Assembly: GCF_011742145.1 (NCBI RefSeq)
Contig: NZ_JAAQQU010000103.1
Coordinates: forward strand, 66,891-130,890
Origin: Flavobacterium sp. J49
Lineage (GTDB): Bacteria; Bacteroidota; Bacteroidia; Flavobacteriales; Flavobacteriaceae
DNA: 64,000 nucleotides
Direction of reading: 5' to 3'
Position numbers and translations under genes: made by a program. A model generated the notes under the pieces. That model ran no database searches. It saw only the letters and a list, made by a program, of their open reading frames with translations, and had not been told where the DNA came from. Shown here one piece after another: positions 18,247-26,086 of this stretch (its first letter is position 1; every line of letters begins with the position of its first letter).

Positions 18247-18271
18247 TTAAGGTCACAATTTGCGTCCTTAA
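18247..18271. promoter_or_regulatory. Inverted repeat upstream of the ORF6N gene
   Basis: TTAAGG (18247-18252) and CCTTAA (18266-18271) are separated by 13 bases, a symmetric site 13-37 bases before the ATG at 18234 in a 43-base gap. It could be an operator for the ORF6N protein; this is inference. Confidence 0.4.
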
Positions 18272-18277
18272 GTTTGG

Positions 18278-19237
18278 TTACAAATTCACTTCGCTTGAAA
18301 TTTTATAACGCTCTTCATTGTTTTTGGTTCGCAGAATAATTTCCCCCAAAAACCCGGCAAGGAACAATTGGGAACCAATAATCATTGAGGTTAAAGCAAT
18401 ATAGAAAAGAGGATTTTGAGCTACTAAAATAGTTGGTTCATGAAATACAAACAGTTTCATCAGTTTAATGGCTATGATTAAAAACGTAGAGATGAAACCA
18501 ATGATAAACATCACTACACCAAGTGCTCCAAACAAATGCATCGGACGTTTGCCATATTTGGAAAGGAACCAAATGGTAATCAAATCGAGAAAACCATTGA
18601 TGAATCGGCTCATGCCAAATTTAGATTCGCCGTATTTCCTCGCTTGGTGAATGACTACTTTTTCGCCTATGTTGGAGAAACCGGCATTCTTAGCCAGAAC
18701 CGGAATGTAACGGTGCATTTCGCCTGAGACTTCAATGTTTTTAATGACTGTGCTTTTGTAGGCTTTCAATCCGCAGTTAAAGTCATTTAAATGAACACCG
18801 GAAGTTTTTCTTGCGGCCCAATTGAAGAGTTTGGAAGGCAAGTTTTTGGTCACAGCATTATCATAACGCTTCTTCTTCCAGCCGGAAACTAAGTCGAAAT
18901 TTTGGCTCATGACCATATTGTACAAATCCGGAATTTCATCCGGACTGTCTTGTAAATCGGCATCCATGGTGATTACGACATCGCCTTTGGCTTTGGCAAA
19001 ACCGGCATGCAATGCTTGTGATTTTCCAAAGTTTCTCAGAAAACGAATGCCTTTTACATTAGGATTTTCTTGGGATAAACTTTCAATTAATTCCCAAGAG
19101 TTATCCGTGCTTCCATCATCGATGAAAATAACTTCATAGGAATAGTTATGGGTTGTCATGACTTTGACAATCCATTGGTGTAATTCGGGTAAAGATTCCT
19201 GCTCGTTAAGAAGCGGAATGATTATGGATAGATTCAT
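18278..19237 (-). CDS. Family 2 glycosyltransferase (DPM1/GtrB-like, membrane)
   Basis: A 319-residue GT2 enzyme that transfers sugar, typically onto a polyprenyl phosphate. The GT-A domain holds IIPLLNEQESLPELHQW at the start, the nucleotide-binding IDDGSTD (about 41-47) and the metal site DADLQDSPDE (about 92-101). Two C-terminal transmembrane helices (about 235-262 and 275-300) match GtrB/DPM1 topology. It directly follows the DUF4199 gene with no gap and precedes ORF6N. The likely product is a lipid-linked sugar used in envelope glycan modification; the sugar is not inferable. Confidence 0.92.
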   Translation of the reverse strand: MNLSIIIPLLNEQESLPELHQWIVKVMTTHNYSYEVIFIDDGSTDNSWELIESLSQENPNVKGIRFLRNFGKSQALHAGFAKAKGDVVITMDADLQDSPDEIPDLYNMVMSQNFDLVSGWKKKRYDNAVTKNLPSKLFNWAARKTSGVHLNDFNCGLKAYKSTVIKNIEVSGEMHRYIPVLAKNAGFSNIGEKVVIHQARKYGESKFGMSRFINGFLDLITIWFLSKYGKRPMHLFGALGVVMFIIGFISTFLIIAIKLMKLFVFHEPTILVAQNPLFYIALTSMIIGSQLFLAGFLGEIILRTKNNEERYKISSEVNL

Positions 19238-19768
19238 CTATAGTCCTTGAGATGATTTTGATTTAAAAATGGCAGCTAAAATTAGACCGAAAATAGCTTG
19301 TATTACTAAAACAACAGCCAAACCAAAAAGCATATTGCCCAATGAATAATTGTCGGTTTCTGCTAATTTTGTCATGGTTTCATTGATGGCAGCGGCAGGT
19401 GTGCCAAATTTTTCCATCATTTCAGCAGTATATTTCATGGTAATTTCCTTGATGGTTTCCTTAGCTTCAGTGTCAATGAAATTGAATAAAACATAATTGT
19501 AAATCGTGGAAATAAATGAACCGATTAAGGCAGAAATAAAATACACAGTAAAGGCGTCTTTGAACGAAATGATTCCGCTAAGTTGTTTTTTTGTTTTTGA
19601 AACTAAAACAATACCAATGGTAATAGATATGGCAAAAGAGACCAAGCCAAGCCACCAACTGGTGAACAATTCTAAATCGGTTACGTAAATAGCAGTTGTA
19701 TACAAAACTGAAAACAACCCCAAAATAATTCCAAAGTTTACGCCGTTTTTCTTAATAATTTCATTCAT
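19238..19768 (-). CDS. DUF4199 integral membrane protein
   Basis: A 176-residue protein with four transmembrane helices: about 10-30, 37-55, 72-92, then a soluble loop, and a last helix at 145-168. The layout and FKDAFTVYFISALIGSFIST match DUF4199, a Bacteroidota family of unknown function that is repeatedly found next to this class of glycosyltransferase. Its stop abuts the glycosyltransferase start, so it is the first gene of the leftward run ending in the ABC exporter. Confidence 0.88.
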   Translation of the reverse strand: MNEIIKKNGVNFGIILGLFSVLYTTAIYVTDLELFTSWWLGLVSFAISITIGIVLVSKTKKQLSGIISFKDAFTVYFISALIGSFISTIYNYVLFNFIDTEAKETIKEITMKYTAEMMEKFGTPAAAINETMTKLAETDNYSLGNMLFGLAVVLVIQAIFGLILAAIFKSKSSQGL

Positions 19769-19858
19769 GGTTTTTAGGTTTTAATTAATTAACAAATATA
19801 GTAATTCCGTGATTACTTAACAGTAAGTTTAAAACAATTAAAAAAAGTTACACTTAGC

Positions 19859-19888
19859 TTTGATTTTTGTAAAAAAGTTGTATTTTTG
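19859..19888 (+). promoter_or_regulatory. Promoter of rpmE2
   Basis: TTTG (19859-19862) and TATTTTTG (19881-19888) are 18 bases apart, an exact Bacteroidota -33/-7 pair. Transcription from here gives a leader of about 100 bases before the ATG at 19994. Confidence 0.75.
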
Positions 19889-19993
19889 CACTCTCAATTT
19901 AAAAAAGAAATTAATAAAAGTTGTAGCCAGTTTACACCTTTCAAAGTGAAAGCTTCAAAACGAAACTACTTCAAAACCATAAAAAGATTTATC

Positions 19994-20245
19994 ATGAAAA
20001 AAGGAATTCACCCGGAAAATTACAGATTAGTTGCTTTCAAAGACATGTCGAACGAAGATGTTTTTATCACTAAATCAACAGTAGAAACAAAAGAAACGAT
20101 CACTCACGAAGGTGTTGAATACCCAGTGTATAAAATGGAGATCTCAAGAACTTCTCACCCGTTTTACACCGGTAAATCTAAACTTATCGATACAGCTGGA
20201 CGTATTGATAAATTCAAAAACAAATACGCGAAACACGCAAAATAG
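19994..20245 (+). CDS. rpmE2: 50S ribosomal protein L31 type B
   Basis: An 83-residue ribosomal protein L31 of the zinc-free type B: it lacks the CxxC zinc ligands and has the [18 protein letters not shown] start and [20 protein letters not shown] centre. The ATG at 19994 gives the family's usual N-terminus. An in-frame extension back to 19886 is translatable but would start almost at the transcription start and is not part of the family. The gene has a strong promoter, a ~100-base leader and its own terminator. Confidence 0.97.
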   Translation: MKKGIHPENYRLVAFKDMSNEDVFITKSTVETKETITHEGVEYPVYKMEISRTSHPFYTGKSKLIDTAGRIDKFKNKYAKHAK

Positions 20246-20272
20246 TAGTTTCAGTGTTCAAATTTTAGGAAG

Positions 20273-20302
20273 ACCATTCACGAAAGTGAGTGGTTTTTTT
20301 AT
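20273..20302 (+). terminator. Terminator of rpmE2
   Basis: ACCATTCAC and GTGAGTGGT pair (one mismatch each side) around GAAA, followed by T7. Confidence 0.8.
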
Positions 20303-20320
20303 TTTCCAAAGTCATTCTAA

Positions 20321-20358
20321 ACTTTGTAACTTTGGGACTTTACAACTTTAGATACTTT
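20321..20358. repeat. 8-bp degenerate tandem array (ACTTTNNN), also containing a promoter-like box
   Basis: ACTTT recurs at 20321, 20329, 20337 and 20345 with exact 8-base spacing and again at 20354. The array ends 7 bases before the ATG of the GlmU-like gene. It creates a TAACTTTG (20327-20334) that matches the -7 promoter consensus, so array and promoter may be the same element. Confidence 0.8.
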
Positions 20359-20364
20359 ACAGCA

Positions 20365-21540
20365 ATGAACTATATACTTTTTGACGGAACTGTTCGCAAT
20401 GCCTTATTGCCTTTTACTTTCACAAGACCTGTTGCCGATATTCGTGTGGGTATTCTAACCATACGAGAAAAATGGGAGAAACATTTAGGCTATACCACAA
20501 CGACTTTAACCGAAGAATACCTTTCCGAAAAGTTTCCCATGGTGGAAATGGAAGAAAACGTCATGATTAACGCTTCTTTTTTACCCAATGATGTCTTGGC
20601 TGAAACCATCAAGAGTTTGGAAAAAAATCAAGCCATTTTTCAAGGGGATGAAGTAGTCGCCTTTTTTACCAATGATACTCAAGAAGAAGTTGATTTTGAT
20701 TCGTATGAAATCATTGAATACAATGAGGAAGGATTGAAAATCGAACACACCTGGGATATTTTTGCCAAAAATGATGCAGCACTGCGCGAAGATTTCGAAT
20801 TAATCACTGAAGGAAGACATTCCCAACCAATTCCCAAAAGCGTCAACGTCATTTCACCCGAAAATATATTTATAGAAGAAGGCGCCAAATTGGAGTTTGT
20901 GACTTTAAACGCTTCAACCGGACCAATTTACATCGGAAAAAATGCCGAAATCATGGAAGGTTCAGTCATTCGCGGTCCCTTTGCTTTGTGCGAATCGGGA
21001 AGGGTGAAGTTGGCTTCTAAAGTTTATGGCGCCACAACTGTCGGACCACATTCTGTGATTGGTGGCGAAGTAAGCAATTCGGTTTTGATGGGTTATTCTA
21101 ATAAAGGACACGATGGTTTTTTGGGGAATTCTGTTTTAGGCGAATGGTGTAATATAGGTGCCGACAGTAACAATTCGAATTTAAAAAATAACTACGAAGA
21201 AGTGCGTTTGTGGAGTTACGAGACGGAAGGTTTTGCCCGAACCGGTTTGCAGTTTTGCGGTCTAATGATGGGCGATCACAGCAAATGCGGTATCAACACC
21301 ATGTTCAACACCGGAACAGTAGTCGGTGTTTCAGCAAATATTTTCGGTTCCGGATTTCCGCGTAATTTTGTGCCGAGTTATTCTTGGGGAGGAAGTGCCG
21401 GTTTCACGACTTATTTGACCTCTAAAGCATTTCAAACCGCCAAAATTGTAATGGCACGCCGCCAAGTAGAATTTTCAGAAGAAGACGCCAGAATTTTGGA
21501 ACACGTTTTTGAAATCACGAAGAAATACAGAAAAGAGTAG
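20365..21540 (+). CDS. GlmU-family putative sugar nucleotidyltransferase/acyltransferase
   Basis: A 391-residue protein of the Bacteroidota GlmU-like family. The N-terminus (MNYILFDGTVRNALLPFTFTRPVADIRVG split over the first ~30 residues) replaces the classic GlmU pyrophosphorylase motif. The C-terminal half (about 180-340) is a left-handed beta-helix of hexapeptide repeats (IGKNAEIMEGSVIRGPFALCE, VYGATTVGPHSVIGG). It may help make UDP-GlcNAc in an organism lacking canonical GlmU; this is a family-level inference. The ATG at 20365 is preferred over an in-frame upstream start, whose 25 extra residues would be encoded by the repeat array and would overlap the rpmE2 terminator. Confidence 0.9.
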   Translation: MNYILFDGTVRNALLPFTFTRPVADIRVGILTIREKWEKHLGYTTTTLTEEYLSEKFPMVEMEENVMINASFLPNDVLAETIKSLEKNQAIFQGDEVVAFFTNDTQEEVDFDSYEIIEYNEEGLKIEHTWDIFAKNDAALREDFELITEGRHSQPIPKSVNVISPENIFIEEGAKLEFVTLNASTGPIYIGKNAEIMEGSVIRGPFALCESGRVKLASKVYGATTVGPHSVIGGEVSNSVLMGYSNKGHDGFLGNSVLGEWCNIGADSNNSNLKNNYEEVRLWSYETEGFARTGLQFCGLMMGDHSKCGINTMFNTGTVVGVSANIFGSGFPRNFVPSYSWGGSAGFTTYLTSKAFQTAKIVMARRQVEFSEEDARILEHVFEITKKYRKE

Positions 21541-21568
21541 TGTCAATTTGAAAGTGTTATTACAATCT

Positions 21569-21592
21569 TCAAATTCTCAAATTTTCAAATCA
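21569..21592. repeat. 8-bp degenerate tandem array (TCAAATTN)
   Basis: Three octamers in register, TCAAATTC, TCAAATTT and TCAAATCA, lie in the 54-base gap between two convergent genes and end 3 bases before the stop of the leftward PepSY-like gene. Confidence 0.7.
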
Positions 21593-21594
21593 AT

Positions 21595-22023
21595 TTAATC
21601 TGCTTTCAGAAATTGTCCGTCTTTGGTAAACTCCAAATCTATTTTCCCGGTCAGATCAACATCAACATCTTTGTGGCCGTAATCAATGTGTGTGATTTTG
21701 CGGTTGGGGTAATTTTTGGTTACATATTCTACTATTGAAGGTGCTATAAAGGCCGTTGGAATGGGTTTGCCTCGACCGTCAACTTCTCTCCAAGTGCCGT
21801 CTTTCCAAAACTCCACTTCGGTGCCGTCGGATAAAATCACTTCAAAGCCTTTTTCTCCGTGTTCCCAATCTTTTTTGGCAATGGTAATAGTGGCTTTTGG
21901 GAAATGTTGGGTGATAAAATCTTCAGCTCCCGGCGGTAATTCGGCCACAGTAATTCTTTTTTGTGCGATGGCTGTCATTGCCATGAAAAGCAATAAAACA
22001 GCAAAAATGATTTTGGTTTTCAT
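21595..22023 (-). CDS. PepSY-like domain exported protein
   Basis: A 142-residue exported protein with a signal peptide (1-20, MKTKIIFAVLLLFMAMTAIA). The mature part has two half-repeats of the PepSY-like/BLIP-like fold: AEDFITQHFPKATITIAKKD...GFEVILSDGTEVEFWKDGTW and VEYVTKNYPNRKITHIDYGHKDVDVDL...EFTKDGQF. These domains in Bacteroidota are periplasmic and of unknown ligand; some related domains inhibit peptidases. It converges with the GlmU-like gene. Nothing indicates a partner. Confidence 0.85.
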   Translation of the reverse strand: MKTKIIFAVLLLFMAMTAIAQKRITVAELPPGAEDFITQHFPKATITIAKKDWEHGEKGFEVILSDGTEVEFWKDGTWREVDGRGKPIPTAFIAPSIVEYVTKNYPNRKITHIDYGHKDVDVDLTGKIDLEFTKDGQFLKAD

Positions 22024-22121
22024 AAGGTTGCGGTTTTTGGATTTGCTGACTCTAATTTACTAAAAATAAAGCGCTTAAATAATATTTTAACAGACATTTA
22101 TAGTAATTCGATAATTGTGTG

Positions 22122-22129
22122 TAAATTTG
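22122..22129 (+). promoter_or_regulatory. Promoter -7 box of mtaB
   Basis: TAAATTTG followed by CACAC is an exact TAnnTTTG match, 45 bases before the ATG at 22174. The -33 region is not distinct. Confidence 0.6.
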
Positions 22130-22173
22130 CACACTCAATTTTTTGACAACGATTTCATCAATTGAGCATACTT

Positions 22174-23502
22174 ATGGAACAAAAAAAGAAAGTCGCCTTT
22201 TATACTTTAGGGTGCAAATTGAATTTCTCCGAAACGTCTACCATCGCGAGAAACTTCCAAGACGAAGGTTTTGACCGCGTTGATTTTGAAGATATAGCCG
22301 ATATTTATGTCATTAACACTTGTTCGGTGACCGACAATGCCGACAAACAATTCAAACAAGTGGTGAGAAAAGCCATGAAACTCAACGAAAAAGCCTTCGT
22401 GGCAGCTGTTGGTTGTTATGCGCAATTAAAACCCGAAGAATTAGCTGCTGTTGACGGTGTCGATTTGGTTTTGGGTGCCACAGAAAAATTCAAAATCACC
22501 GATTATATCAATGATTTGTCCAAAAATGATATGGGTGAAGTGCATTCGTGCGAAATTGAAGAAGCCGATTTTTATGTGGGCAGTTATTCCATAGGCGACA
22601 GAACGCGTGCTTTCCTGAAAGTACAAGATGGCTGCGATTATAAATGTACTTATTGCACGATTCCGTTAGCACGAGGGATTTCGCGTAGCGATGCTTTGGA
22701 CAATGTGTTGAAAAATGCGTTCGAAATTTCACAACAAGGCATCAAAGAAATCGTTTTGACCGGTGTAAACATTGGTGATTATGGGAAAGGAGAATTTGGC
22801 AACAAAAAGCACGAACATACTTTTTTAGATTTAGTCAAAGCTTTAGACGAAGTAGAAGGTATTGAAAGATTGCGTATTTCTTCAATTGAACCCAATTTAT
22901 TAAAAAACGAAACCATCGAGTTTGTCTCCCAAAGTCGAACATTTGTACCTCATTTTCATATTCCGTTACAAAGCGGAAGCAATGAAATTCTCAAGAAAAT
23001 GAAACGCCGTTATTTGCGCGAAGTCTATACCGACAGAGTGTCAAAAATACGTGAAGTCATGCCGCATGCTTGTATTGGCGTGGATGTAATCGTTGGTTTC
23101 CCGGGAGAAACGGACGAGCATTTCTTGGAAACCTATAATTTCTTAAACGAATTGGATATTTCCTATTTACATGTATTCACCTATTCCGAAAGAGACAATA
23201 CCGAAGCGGCCGAAATGGATGGTGTAGTGCCAGCAAATGTGCGTTCCAAAAGAAGTAAAATGCTTCGCGGTTTGTCGGTAAAAAAACGTCGCGCGTTTTA
23301 TGAGAGCCAAATCGGAACCAACAGAACCGTTTTGTTTGAAGGCGAAAACAAAGAAGGCTATATTCACGGTTTTACCGAAAACTACGTCAAAGTAAAAACA
23401 CCTTGGAATCCGGAGTTGGTTAATACTTTACACGAAATCAATTTGTCAAGAATCGATGAAGACGGAAGCGTGAGAATGGAGTTCTTAAACGTTGAAGCAT
23501 AA
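22174..23502 (+). CDS. mtaB: tRNA t6A37 methylthiotransferase (MtaB-type radical SAM)
   Basis: Adds a methylthio group to N6-threonylcarbamoyladenosine 37 of tRNA. In the 442-residue protein the N-terminal UPF0004 domain carries the first Fe-S cluster cysteines (Cys14, Cys50, Cys81). The radical SAM domain has CDYKCTYC (Cys154, Cys158, Cys161), and a TRAM-like RNA-binding tail follows at about 375-438. The opening VAFYTLGCKLNFSE is the MtaB rather than MiaB form. The ATG at 22174 is chosen over a TTG 12 bases upstream because it directly precedes the conserved start. Confidence 0.94.
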   Translation: MEQKKKVAFYTLGCKLNFSETSTIARNFQDEGFDRVDFEDIADIYVINTCSVTDNADKQFKQVVRKAMKLNEKAFVAAVGCYAQLKPEELAAVDGVDLVLGATEKFKITDYINDLSKNDMGEVHSCEIEEADFYVGSYSIGDRTRAFLKVQDGCDYKCTYCTIPLARGISRSDALDNVLKNAFEISQQGIKEIVLTGVNIGDYGKGEFGNKKHEHTFLDLVKALDEVEGIERLRISSIEPNLLKNETIEFVSQSRTFVPHFHIPLQSGSNEILKKMKRRYLREVYTDRVSKIREVMPHACIGVDVIVGFPGETDEHFLETYNFLNELDISYLHVFTYSERDNTEAAEMDGVVPANVRSKRSKMLRGLSVKKRRAFYESQIGTNRTVLFEGENKEGYIHGFTENYVKVKTPWNPELVNTLHEINLSRIDEDGSVRMEFLNVEA

Positions 23503-23509
23503 TTAGTGT

Positions 23510-23851
23510 TTAATATTTATAATGAAATCTGATTTTGGTAATCCTAAAAACAGAATCACTATATTGTTCAATGAATTCAAATTTGTGTCTGCCGAGTTGT
23601 TCAAAGCTGATGATTCTGACGGCTGAAATTTCATAGTACATATTGCTGCCTTCAATCATAAATTTGTCTCCATTTTGACGATAAGCCGAACGAATGAGTT
23701 CGAATTCGGACAAATTCCAAGTGGTCAAATTGGCTTCTAAAGCTTCCATATCGGTACACAAACCTTCCGTGATTTCGGTTTTCGAACCATAATATTTATC
23801 GATTTGCTCAAAAAAAGCAATAATGTTCTGTAGAAAGGCTTCTGAATTCAT
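23510..23851 (-). CDS. Hypothetical protein (113 residues)
   Basis: A small soluble protein from the ATG at 23851 (MNSEAFLQNIIAFFEQIDKYYG). A further in-frame start 24 bases upstream adds an aromatic-rich stretch that looks non-coding. It is alpha/beta with an aromatic C-terminus (FRITKIRFHYKY). I do not recognise a family; the fold pattern could be NTF2/DUF-like, but no motif supports that. It converges with mtaB, 7 bases away. Confidence 0.6.
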   Translation of the reverse strand: MNSEAFLQNIIAFFEQIDKYYGSKTEITEGLCTDMEALEANLTTWNLSEFELIRSAYRQNGDKFMIEGSNMYYEISAVRIISFEQLGRHKFEFIEQYSDSVFRITKIRFHYKY

Positions 23852-23880
23852 CGGATAAATATAAATAAAATCCACAAAAA

Positions 23881-23906
23881 AAGTCGCCTTTGTTTTAAGA
23901 CGACTT
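23881..23906 (-). terminator. Terminator of the 23929-24240 gene
   Basis: Read leftward, AAGTCG and CGACTT close a stem with inner CTT/AAG pairing, followed by T7. Confidence 0.75.
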
Positions 23907-23928
23907 GTGTTAAAGTTATTTTCTGGGA

Positions 23929-24240
23929 TTAGATTTTTATTCCCGGTGGTAATAAATCCCTATAGATGGTGTTCTTTCTAAAAAAAAGTGCGATTTTGGG
24001 TAAAATCGGAACCACTTTTAGTTTCCGTTCATAAGCAATTTCCATGATGTTTTTCAGCAAATCATTGATAAACTCCTCGTCATTAAAGCCTTCAAAAGTA
24101 TTAATTCTCGTCAGGAATATTTTCTTTTCTTGAAAGGAATATTCAACAGAAATCAATTTCCCACCTACCAACGTTTCAAACTGTCGTGCAAAGGTGTTGT
24201 CTTTAATTTCCATTTTATCTGAAATTAATGTTGTGTTCAT
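23929..24240 (-). CDS. GNAT-like (Acetyltransf_CG / YjdJ-type) small protein with degenerate CoA loop
   Basis: A 103-residue protein from the ATG at 24240 (a TTG two codons upstream is ignored). The tail AYERKLKVVPILPKIALFFRKN followed by YRDLLP closely matches the end of the short one-domain GCN5-related family (YjdJ/Acetyltransf_CG, PF14542). Where family members have the acetyl-CoA loop RGxGxG/A, this protein has TFEGFNDEEF, so CoA binding may be lost. The N-terminal strands (GKLISVEYSFQEKKIFLTRINT) fit the fold. The enzyme role is therefore doubtful. Confidence 0.65.
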   Translation of the reverse strand: MNTTLISDKMEIKDNTFARQFETLVGGKLISVEYSFQEKKIFLTRINTFEGFNDEEFINDLLKNIMEIAYERKLKVVPILPKIALFFRKNTIYRDLLPPGIKI

Positions 24241-24308
24241 AATCAAGTGAAATAAAAGGATTATTTTTATGCAAATTTACTAATAATTAACGAGCTTACA
24301 GTTAAATA

Positions 24309-24977
24309 ATGACTAAAATCCATGTTTACTTCATGCCGGGTATGGCAGCCAGTTCTACCATTTTTGAACGAATCCAATTGCCGGAAGAATTCTTTGAAAT
24401 GCATTTCCTCGAATGGGAGATTCCAAATGCCGGAGAAAGTTTAGCGGCTTATGCTCAAAGAATAGCCGAAAAAGTAACCCATGAAAATCCAATTTTGATT
24501 GGTGTTTCTTTTGGAGGCGTTTTAGTTCAGGAAATGAAACAGTTTTTGAATCCCAAAAAAGTAATCATTATTTCGAGTGTCAAATCAAATACAGAATTTC
24601 CAAGGCGATTTAAAGTGGCCAAAACCACGAAAGCTTATAAACTAATCCCGACGAAATTGTTTGAGAATATTGAAATGTTGGTCAAGTTTACCTTTGGTTC
24701 GGCTATTGTCAAACAGCGGTTAGCCTTGTATGAAAAGTTTTTGGCTGTTCGTGACAAGAGATACTTAGATTGGGCCATCGAGCAAATCATCAATTGGGAT
24801 CGAACGGTAATAGACGAAGAAATCATTCATATCCATGGTGATGCCGACGAGGTTTTTCCGCCAAAATACCTTAAGAATTTTATTCCGGTCAAAGGTGGAA
24901 CGCATATCATGATTCTCAGTAAGTACCGTTGGTTGAATGATAATTTGCCTAAAATTTTGTTAGAAGATAAGGCTTAA
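24309..24977 (+). CDS. Alpha/beta hydrolase
   Basis: A 222-residue cytoplasmic alpha/beta hydrolase. The oxyanion region is FMPGMAASSTIF, the nucleophile elbow GVSFGG places Ser67, the acid is in HGDADEVFPP (about 177-186) and the histidine is in GGTHIMI (about 197). All triad positions are present. The substrate is unknown. It stands alone, with no signal peptide. Confidence 0.85.
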   Translation: MTKIHVYFMPGMAASSTIFERIQLPEEFFEMHFLEWEIPNAGESLAAYAQRIAEKVTHENPILIGVSFGGVLVQEMKQFLNPKKVIIISSVKSNTEFPRRFKVAKTTKAYKLIPTKLFENIEMLVKFTFGSAIVKQRLALYEKFLAVRDKRYLDWAIEQIINWDRTVIDEEIIHIHGDADEVFPPKYLKNFIPVKGGTHIMILSKYRWLNDNLPKILLEDKA

Positions 24978-25096
24978 CGGCTCAATTTTTGTAGCTTTAC
25001 CCTATAAAGTTGTAGTTTTACAACGTTAAAACAGAAAGATTATGAAATCACTTCTGTGATTCCACAATGACCCATAATAAATAAAAATCCTTCATT

Positions 25097-25990
25097 ATGA
25101 AAACGAATAAAGCCCTATTATCCGTATTAACTGTTGTCCTGCTTTCCGGAGTTCTTGTTTTTGGCACTTCGGGCGACAATAAAGAGAAGCGCATACACGA
25201 AGGTACTCCGATGTACTTTCCCGAAGAAGTTGATTTTGCCGGAGAAAAAGCACCGCTGCAAATTACTGATGTTCGAGAAAGATTAGACAGAGAGTTACTG
25301 ATCAATGCCAATCTTGATGCGACAACAGCCTTGATTATAAAAAGAGCCAACCGTGCTTTTCCCATCATTGAACCGATTTTAGCCAAATACGGTGTGCCCG
25401 ATGATTTTAAATATTTAGCCGTAATCGAAAGTGGTTTGGTCAATGCCGTTTCTTCAGCCGGAGCTCGTGGTGTTTGGCAATTCATGCCCGAAACCGCCAA
25501 GGAAAAAGGAATGGAAGTCAATGATATTGTAGATGAAAGATACCATTTGGAAAAATCAACAGAAGCTGCTTGCCGCTATTTGTTGACCGCTAAAGATAAA
25601 TTTGGTTCATGGACCTTAGCTGCAGCATCATACAACGGCGGTATGAACGGTATTACCAAAAAGATTGACGAACAAAAAGTCACTAATTATTATGATTTGG
25701 CTTTAACAGAAGAAACTTCCCGCTATGTTTTCAGAATTTTGGCCTTAAAAGAAATCATGAAACAACCTGCGAAATACGGTTTCAGTATTTTTTCAGGTGA
25801 TTTGTACGCGCCAATTCCAACTAAGAAAATAGAAGTAGACAGTACTATAAACGATTTAACCGGTTTTGCAAAATCACAAGGTATTAACTATAAGATTCTA
25901 AAAATCCACAATCCGTGGTTGAGAGATAAGAAATTGGTAAATCCTAATAAGAAAAGATACGAGATTGAGATTCCGCTAGCGGGATATTAA
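25097..25990 (+). CDS. Lytic murein transglycosylase (SLT/MltD-like)
   Basis: A 297-residue exported enzyme that cleaves the glycan strand of peptidoglycan. The signal/anchor is residues 1-24. The SLT domain runs about 95-230, with catalytic Glu111 in AVIESGLVNAVSSAGARG, then VWQFMPETAKEKG and the AAASYNGGMNG motif. No LysM repeats follow; the C-terminal ~60 residues may be a cut-down binding region (INYKILKIHNPWLRDKKL resembles a LysM-like turn). It is monocistronic and closed by a strong terminator. Confidence 0.92.
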   Translation: MKTNKALLSVLTVVLLSGVLVFGTSGDNKEKRIHEGTPMYFPEEVDFAGEKAPLQITDVRERLDRELLINANLDATTALIIKRANRAFPIIEPILAKYGVPDDFKYLAVIESGLVNAVSSAGARGVWQFMPETAKEKGMEVNDIVDERYHLEKSTEAACRYLLTAKDKFGSWTLAAASYNGGMNGITKKIDEQKVTNYYDLALTEETSRYVFRILALKEIMKQPAKYGFSIFSGDLYAPIPTKKIEVDSTINDLTGFAKSQGINYKILKIHNPWLRDKKLVNPNKKRYEIEIPLAGY

Positions 25991-25993
25991 AGA

Positions 25994-26086
25994 AGTGATC
26001 AGTTGGCAGTAATCAGAAAAAAAAAACGTCCTGAAATTTTCAGGACGTTTTTTTTATGTTAAAATGTAACTGTTTACTGAACACTA
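25994..26086. repeat. Inverted pair of 7-bp-period CAGT arrays flanking a terminator
   Basis: Left arm: CAG at 26000, 26007 and 26014 with exact 7-base spacing, in the form AGTGATCAGTTGGCAGT. Right arm: the inverse, ACTGTTTACTGAACACT (26069-26085), with CTG at 26070 and 26077. The arms match as AGTGNTCAGTNNNCAGT and enclose the terminator hairpin; the right arm includes the stop codon of the next gene. Confidence 0.6.
26021..26055. terminator. Bidirectional terminator
   Basis: AAACGTCCTGAAA and TTTTCAGGACGTTT pair with A and T tracts on either side, between convergent genes. Confidence 0.92.

Noticed and set aside
19886..19993. N-terminal extension of ribosomal protein L31 from an upstream in-frame start
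   Set aside because: It would begin essentially at the predicted transcription start and add ~36 residues not found in the family.
24981..25030. Another period-8 array near 25,000 (GTAGCTTT, GTAGTTTTAC)
   Set aside because: The similar words are 23 bases apart and do not hold a 7- or 8-base register; it is probably a simple GTTGTA/TACAAC hairpin.
25048..25521. 157-codon open frame antisense to the lytic transglycosylase
   Set aside because: The other strand encodes an intact SLT domain with its catalytic motif; the antisense product has no recognisable domain and a low-complexity composition.
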